From Acidobacteriota bacterium (GTDB lineage: Bacteria; Acidobacteriota; Thermoanaerobaculia; Gp7-AA8), in contig JAJPHC010000006.1 in NCBI GenBank assembly GCA_021325515.1, positions 1 to 55,985 on the forward strand: 55,985 nt of DNA. Direction: 5' to 3'. Of the stretch, positions 54,601-55,985 are shown piece after piece; position 1 is the stretch's first letter, and each line of letters starts with the position of its first letter. The position numbers were made by a program, and so were the translations under genes. The notes below the pieces were generated by a model. That model saw nothing but the letters and a program-made list of their open reading frames with translations. It was not told the DNA's origin and made no database searches.

Positions 54601-55985
54601 GGGACGCGTACGGCGCTTGCTTCAAAGGGTGTCAACACGAGCGCGATCGATCCGCCATCGCAGAGCGCAACGGAGGCGGCGGGGCACAAGATCGATACGT
54701 TCACGAACGGGGGAGCGACGAGAACGTTCGTCTATAACCGCTCAGAGTTGAAGGACGACGGCAAGCGTCTGCTGACGTTCGACGTGAAGGGACGACTGAC
54801 AGTGGTCACGGAGAAACCGCAGTCGACTGGGACGGCGATTCGTCGGTTCCGTTACTACTACGATCCGAACGACCGCTTGATCGGCCGCCGATCGGAGTAC
54901 ACAACGCCGTCGTCACTCAGCGCTGATCCTGACACGTTCAATTGGAAGCTCGAAGACCGCGCGGGAGTCCTTGCGAACGAAGGACTGCCGGCGGACGTCA
55001 CCTTCGCCTGGGATGCGATTTCGGACAATCTGGTCGAAGTGTGGAAGGCCGGTTCGACGGCCGCAGTCGACGCGAACGGCGGACTTCTCAAGCAGATTAT
55101 CCATGGTGGCCTTCAGTACGACGACCCGGTCGAAACGACGCTGGTCGCCCCGGGGACGCAGGCGCTCTCGCGCCTATATCCGATCTTCGACGAAGCCGGC
55201 GCCGGCGCGTTGCAGGCAGTGCTGAATGAAAAGGGCGAAGTCGTGGCCCGTAACGTTCCTGGCGACCCATATGGCGGCGAGGACCTCGATCTGGCGGGAG
55301 CCGTGATCGATCGAATCGCGATCAATGCAACGAAGGATCAGAGCGGTACACTACAGAGTGTGGAAGTGACGATCCGTTCGACGGAGGCGTTCGCGCCCTC
55401 GACGCTGGCAGGCGGAATGCGTCTTGCGGCTGTTGATGCGAACGGCAACGTGGTGAAGGCGACCACAGTCGTTCCTTCGCTTACAAACGCGCACACCGCG
55501 CGATTCCTGTTGAGTGCGACCGACTGGACTGCGCTGGCAACGGCGACAAACGCGGCGGCGCTCTCGATTGCCGTGACGAGCACGCTCCGAGCGCAGGCAT
55601 GGTCGTCATCACTCCCGTATCTTCCGCCTCCCGACTGGGCGAAAGCCACGAAGTCGGTCACGAGCACGCCATCGACGCCAGTCGAACTGCGCGAGTCACT
55701 CGCGTCGCTGACGATATGGATTGCAGGCATTACAGCAACCGAAACCCGCAAGCTATACGAGATCGAGGCACTGTCCCTCGCAGGATCGGCGCCGAGAGGC
55801 GGTGTCGGCGTCCTGGATCAGGTCGGAGCAGCGCGCTTCCAGGCGCTGCCGTTCACGGACCTGGCAACTAGCCTCATCTACGCTCGCAATCGCTGGTACT
55901 CGCCGGAAACAGGAACGTTCATTAGTCCTGATCCGCTCGGATACGTCGATAGCGCGAATCTCTATGCGTTTGCCGGTGGTGATCC
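39691..55985 (+). CDS. Giant RHS/YD-repeat polymorphic-toxin-like protein, 3' end outside the window
   Basis: The frame opens at ATG 39691 (AGGA six bases upstream) and has no stop to the window end: more than 5430 codons. A signal peptide (VSTLACALLMSVTAFA) is followed by a ConA-like lectin/glucanase-type domain at about residues 30-245, roughly a dozen Ig-like repeats to about 1420, an SbsA-type Ig domain at 1422-1520, a carboxypeptidase-regulatory-like unit at 1700-1777, and mixed beta regions including a ZU5-like piece near 2450. From about residue 3754 a DUF6531-like segment (ERTFRSRTIIPDVMGRGWSS) leads into at least 15 YD repeats such as YDAAGRVSRRTNRDA. The last residues, WYSPETGTFISPDPLGYVDS then NLYAF, are the RHS core. 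In this family the variable C-terminal toxin comes right after it. It follows the lectin-like giant by 11 bases. Confidence 0.93.
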   Translation, partial: MHKAFARVSTLACALLMSVTAFAQSTSHTEDFQSYGEHANPPGWVDTSVGSSKPDASGLYKTWGDPTQGNKAKNIVFGTKSSSGKADPNGRMGTFSTLTTKTFSGTGRFEYRGRFIRTNADSRIGLTFFSSYPEKDQYYLAGLMPQPNGTLTMQLLAFGAGTFTGTTDSKFTPNPNEWCWFAIQVDALPNKTDVRVRFWPDNSTEPSSWSIEASDSSAARLTQGRIGMWAAIKGDAYIDDLSVKSNVDRTAPSITFFESNSAMTDNQIFARDAAPEVRVTDDSSGVGTVTIKLDGDPYVSKTTVTTEQVHQLDVDAADKAGNSTHSTIHFVIDKSAPVISIQDVGTPIVEGTVFNHDVKPVITISDLTKTSSTITLDNAPFSAGTVVSTETSHTIVVTAADAAQHSATSTIHFRIDKTGPSLTLTSIKDGDVVTDPAIVLSGGADDAVSVKVNGVPATLDTSTHVWTSASIALVEGSNTIQVAGVDAGNNTGKLTVTISLDTRAPQIVVTAPDQNECLNTAAVEVHGTISDAHPKSVTVNNVAASLDSSGKWSANFTNVPEGKTTFLVTATDTVGHSSTITRTVNIDRTEPVIEVYESGAPFTAKFVNRPVSLEFRVKDADPNALLTVTLDNVVQAQPVVVISKEGDHELKATAKDCAGLPNGRTVTFTTDFTPPVLSKFDPANGSTIGTLPAAIKGTTNENATISSGSATVIAGAGDFVLGGLPFAEGTNKFTLHAEDSARNAVDVPYSVTVRTTPPVIEILDNGTPIAKDALFNRAVTPVVRFSPSDVSVSPSFPIGAPITSEGPHTLTATATDPVGHSVAATATFTIDTTPPAIAISAPANNATLDTDAVTVTGTAGDARTLTINGTPVSIDAGGSFSKTVALDFGENAIVVSGRDAAGNTASAVVTVTRSDAGTGILLTSPLDRTTTNRKTAVVTGRILTPANAQSLAIGATTVTFDPTGAFIIPDYPLVEGPNTITATLTSKNGKITKASVTITADLTPPVLRILANEQPLEEGARFPDKVTLRADAEAGSAVDFNLDGAPAAGPATVTATGAHIVIVTATDAAGNQMRLRRTFAIGTQSGACEPVGFDPPDNSVVSAGSLTISGTASGPVVINGIPAAFSNGTFSGTAELSVEGANTVRIGCVGGAEKTLTLIRAFNAPSVTITSPGEMATLATGAVDVTGTVGDGATLVTVNGVKATITGSTFKAQVTLNGGLNVLAARAKNAAGRISIASRRVVYLLKTPSLSIDWPPPGFTTGAGTVDVIGTWNNLDPSTISSTPPGTLETQRFSDTSGSFVIRGIPLASSKTDIHVTGRDAFARSASADTDAKSVTGSPSIVITTPGGESYSAAATIPVSGTFTAVKDSRVDVSGVVATLSGTTFSGNATLGERTATPVIARVTQPNGDSAIASSMVTYLKGAPKVTGIFPEDGAAAVDPAVIALVSFSAPMMNDGVVLLNSAGQQITGQRRLDRDVVSFAPATTLTPGERYTLVVTTAAKDLAGNVLASEVRSSFTIATTAPATAPHVDPVAPFCTGPVTITGTAPAGSRVDVAIGGIVQASATADASGHFSTQISLPSISGYRIARLFIVGEDGSNSPEADVALDVDCAGPVIMGATYDRSANLITVTYSKAVTVPAVSLKLADGTPVTSTVALSLPNVVTITPGTPDPRNKTLILTIGTYTQTFVVGAVESGPSNGSGYVSGEILDATNGRPLSNVTVEIGSTQLTSDTHGRYATPLPEGVYTIHASRSGYTEAWRQIVVPAGAGVVPIDIRLTTLGTGTVHGGDDAITRKVTLTSVGQAPPPVLVTAVGSQSLAGLLPLGWSPIASAEVRGNAIGTFSFDLPNDGRTYAGVQYDPARGEWRVLQAVVSHDLPITGPGAYALVYPDPGVPQAQTGGVLAGIADPCATQTCKFVKRDFPLTPQTVAPNGRTVATLNLEPGTFPSGTPVQAFINEQLTLTDGTNESTEPFSTDLILYRSIDGLTSTAAFHLAPSPRAAAVSLRTGTDDILIFPYPGRLDRGTLVGPAGGPVPSDGLVQIDIPTGAAPSAVHATATSIKDLTQFNIAGFDVLAGFNFTLTGADALLKPANVTFTANPAADKQLIVAEVSGSIVRMVANATVANGRVVTSPIDPSKLPLDGVVRPGQFLLLAAKQPIAFAFGYARLGGYVAGATITALPLGVNDSSRVTGLFVIPVVAKPATSFTLTPSYPTIGTGVAVTKDAADQGAIIAIGDLPLTSQPPALQQVTVFTSDGTNVGSADLTRTIATQNVLPTTTIQALFNQTVSGSITVVDASNTVVDGGTTAAGATLTWAPKTRLNPGSNYVVTINGDVRGQYGAPMGSPQSFSFSTLPYLTTAEIHPEKIRISIPDANGKSTITGDPNAIPAGWQAIALRRGNAFTTQFQTTATDKGFSLDIYPVKLTDKIDLEIMNTTTHAVAAIIPLGPFSTDQSFVAPVDQTVSFTSKDGVLVAVPAGSFDEPTTITIAKLPNTDAFANVPNFAAELGYSTGFRLDFSCGSCTSHNRIDVSIPVPDTTDRTKAYYLGWLGDSVRGPRVMIVDTLRIDGSNFTTTSAGGGAFKAQTASTGRTTTMTVLNGADVKSSLLGVNRSGAYNVISFKDINVGFGAIDGLQGNYDIFNDQYSSLFASHLYVADCRGRVIIPIKKGAEFQLVGFDAGTGIQAFTKLYERLSVDLGIGFVIADPRSNEEGPYPVYASPLRVETLTIDVEKFDTLSVRNFRIKFENGVAFALDADDALPSNVKATLMNVTRGGPDSVSVRKGSSMAVPAKLGDRLVLIIGESNVDSTSRVNVVFNREIYTGGLATAEAIDSYLHTVVRLERAARPVAGADPVYSDISSQARFSVDSGRRRLNIEIPSELERGGLYRIDLLTSLKAAKGSDAGLSIGQVTNGDPLKEDLQLFFDVREVPPALTSFQVPSGSIRDLSLNGNVLLMSAATGGLLAYDAADPASLTSSSRPIGVARGTSAEFWAVASDQHGRVYATGTDGVFGFLQSYRLDDFLGSEASPKTAQPRAASFVSWVPGYSSGSDLSSEVVLSDRPEGLPRRLQIAVQDTDLRYDNLTSFTAALASFNAIASTSDAGTFKKLRVTIPRENGFPYRTQRITIENLTRDMRWSGDATDVAPAVIDNVIARTDDQLRLVLNERTYGVVTIFGYGAGVFDLNAMESNDMPERPASYAPIVERVRLTRAALDDCGAVSNPAAIQDLTFSPEIALLAPRVEGVLPIYGTDVHKGVLDVNVKLDDRQLNGAQVCDDRNPLGLILTSSINPRMLELDQTFTTRWKGQRHPFVRFNGVQPYHWRLEGPDNKAVAPVSKTNPNPAGQRGSQAGKTVERDYLLVPSYEYGLAVIDATFPPNSRLDQDHLASVIWIPAGAVAVRVIPRSHYATVVDAEGRLLLVDLSNIDERWSSDGTVFDRSKLFPIAARALMGDGTYGTGAPDPRIIWSSQPGLVAGALAPVIDTDTGILFSGQLQGNQASVLAIGDPRIELRADTGTGSLAEIGGVVPLGVEPPQNILKDDDPNASLGAFRVELTLPGGIAEKLAGSKLRLSIESERVPGAPVEQTPPTFPRAHLRTSRSDGSPDPRAAADFVLSRDIPPGMEAVLRHQKGFNKFISPWIVAIADPRASMNYAWPDNADKKAAGCNRCDRPQRLRNLRESDGVYELWSGGRTFAIRPEVCGSSLTNCSGTATIFDGTNYKYLAQNDRLTRHFPTVMGDTVRTPDVLTAAQAPAVASGRVQGTVYLHSGELSTASSDLNAGGRAGWNVVLERTFRSRTIIPDVMGRGWSSSLFRRLRALPTGDVEYRDGSGELWLFRPGTNDRDPYRTPVGLNMTLVRSADGWQLVDMKRRVTSFDALGRIAAESDEFANPDTPTTGNFVRYLYDKAGRLVTVLDPVGRRSLLSYYEEKEMGWKAGRLASFTDWRGRRVDYDYDKDGRLTAAKLVAVNNSDNNVRPVIAYDYYPTGTTFNDDLELGGLLKSITDPAAIGPRVEYSYKSDQRGRVAEEKWKSADAVSATFAYNPGDVTVADAFGQQRVYTLTAAPGNLYDDRVHVQTLTENAVPTSTVPFGQLPVAVQQVAATSDVGRKFTFGYENGMLKTGALEGVVSTTTTYETVAGAPGPRAKTITTTPLVAAIPSMPASATSTIDQEIKYQGDPLFVDSVVTKQNGAEIKISTPEAHRGTMKPEALNDAVTTTSRFDANGLLESALSNGGTDGTTSDATVAMEYFTADDAKEWKRGLPKKIDRGGAITLIDYPSANEIDVIDTRGLITITKLDDWDRPVDVTKTGSNLILHETYGYDAAGRLHEFARRQNGRTVRTTYGYDILGRTTMAVMDNIAIDDTPNAQRTTTTEYNFATRQIRTTVDPAGPQTTRNFDKLGRTTTTVTRTGLAKDILMSYAYDIASNPVFQADNFVGQASAYDAHGRKIATRYQDGTTEVFDHDAFGRMTELSAFDASGTAKTAHTRFTLSETGRVKQATTDVDASLSRLEEYQWDGGGRTTRSAVRTAGGTQSPGDSRAMHQTFDRAGRLKSTLFGGGTTAEIKELFSKSDVAKFLRDSGLPQEIATSEKTGTKAISTTLFYDTNANVTQSTTDKLTWQQSFDEAGNTTKSAEPNRPPVLANYDGRGAATDVTEPESGTTNLTWTVDGALRKYVDPTTETTQTDSDLLGRPLKRTYIADGSVEQYEWDGPRLKSFTDRQGRIQYFDYDNGGRLEFIRDGNGQTDHFEYDAAGRVSRRTNRDAMIEMLDFDLQGHPKRVRTTRFKPGTTEALDTFEQTYTWNAHGERTSWTMPRYNGFNANGWTDTVYEDHDAAGNITAITRTKIGGTVAPEPLLTSSFRNAGRPDTRTLTTIGGASVVRKYAYDEATSQLNELRVTAGNTTVAGSHIGFDGLQINDIALLGISGEERHTKHRYDGESRLVGSIYGTSDGSATASAGVPGAVILTPSRDDFIQSMQRTPRLDDGTRTALASKGVNTSAIDPPSQSATEAAGHKIDTFTNGGATRTFVYNRSELKDDGKRLLTFDVKGRLTVVTEKPQSTGTAIRRFRYYYDPNDRLIGRRSEYTTPSSLSADPDTFNWKLEDRAGVLANEGLPADVTFAWDAISDNLVEVWKAGSTAAVDANGGLLKQIIHGGLQYDDPVETTLVAPGTQALSRLYPIFDEAGAGALQAVLNEKGEVVARNVPGDPYGGEDLDLAGAVIDRIAINATKDQSGTLQSVEVTIRSTEAFAPSTLAGGMRLAAVDANGNVVKATTVVPSLTNAHTARFLLSATDWTALATATNAAALSIAVTSTLRAQAWSSSLPYLPPPDWAKATKSVTSTPSTPVELRESLASLTIWIAGITATETRKLYEIEALSLAGSAPRGGVGVLDQVGAARFQALPFTDLATSLIYARNRWYSPETGTFISPDPLGYVDSANLYAFAGGD
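45086..45112 (+). repeat. REP-like hairpin inside the RHS giant's coding sequence
   Basis: GTGTA followed by GGACAGGCG-CCCC-CGCCTGTCC matches the left element behind yqiA (9024-9050) at 26 of 27 positions. It is read in frame as SVGQAPPPVL, a Pro-rich tract in the linker just after the carboxypeptidase-regulatory-like unit. The frame stays open, so the insertion was tolerated. Confidence 0.8.
55860..55985 (+). other. RHS-associated core at the truncated end of the giant toxin-like protein
   Basis: The final 126 bases encode ATSLIYARNRWYSPETG, then the hallmark SPDPLGY and NLYAFAGGDP. This is the conserved boundary after which RHS proteins carry a hypervariable toxin tip, usually followed by a small immunity gene. 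Both would lie immediately beyond the window. Confidence 0.85.

Overview
The window looks like a chromosomal segment of a GC-rich Gram-negative bacterium. There is a TolC/EmrAB tripartite pump, a Spy/CpxP-like periplasmic protein and many exported proteins. A DUF2911-TPR protein, a small-type PurL, PKD/NHL and carboxypeptidase-regulatory-like exported proteins, and giant Ig/YD-repeat proteins together suggest Acidobacteriota or a neighbouring phylum (Gemmatimonadota or Myxococcota are alternatives). This assignment is inferred from gene content only. No rRNA, tRNA, CRISPR array, transposase gene or integrase was seen.

Left part (1-9.2 kb): a 519-bp gene-free stretch of nested heptamer repeats and hairpins; a minus-strand efflux operon marR-tolC-emrB-emrA with tightly packed or overlapping ends and a perfect inverted repeat over the marR start codon; a DUF2911-TPR exported protein; a CoA-transferase divergent from a coupled ubiE-like methyltransferase / YqiA-like esterase pair; then paired REP-like hairpins.

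Middle (9.2-24.3 kb): a 7TM-PAS-GGDEF-EAL cyclic-di-GMP protein faces a secreted PKD/NHL protein across a 169-bp inverted-repeat element. A small membrane-anchored protein converges on a minus-strand purL-(double GNAT)-purF cluster. A Spy/CpxP-like protein is divergent from a histidine kinase/response regulator pair, in the manner of cpxP-cpxRA, with a GTAAG-N4-GTAAA direct repeat in the shared intergenic region.

Right part (24.3 kb to the end): one co-directional export locus fills more than 31 kb. A good sigma70-type promoter next to a palindrome precedes a 264-aa exported protein of unknown function. Next comes a 4798-aa exported protein: carboxypeptidase-regulatory-like repeats, SbsA-type Ig domains, two Gly-rich beta-helix-like blocks, a tandem pair of related ~170-residue modules, and two C-terminal F-type-lectin-like domains, the first with an exact match to the fucose-binding motif. 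Eleven bases later a second giant reading frame starts and is still open at the window end (more than 5430 codons): signal peptide, ConA-like domain, many Ig-like repeats, then a DUF6531-like and YD-repeat (RHS) region ending in the RHS core. Its hypervariable C-terminal tip, normally a toxin, lies just beyond the window. I read this as a lectin-adhesin plus RHS polymorphic-toxin-like surface system. It is the most interesting part of the window.

A REP-like hairpin family (GGACAGGCG-N4-CGCCTGTCC) occurs in two full copies behind yqiA, as a half copy inside a terminator-like stem upstream of purL, and as a full copy inside the coding sequence of the RHS giant.
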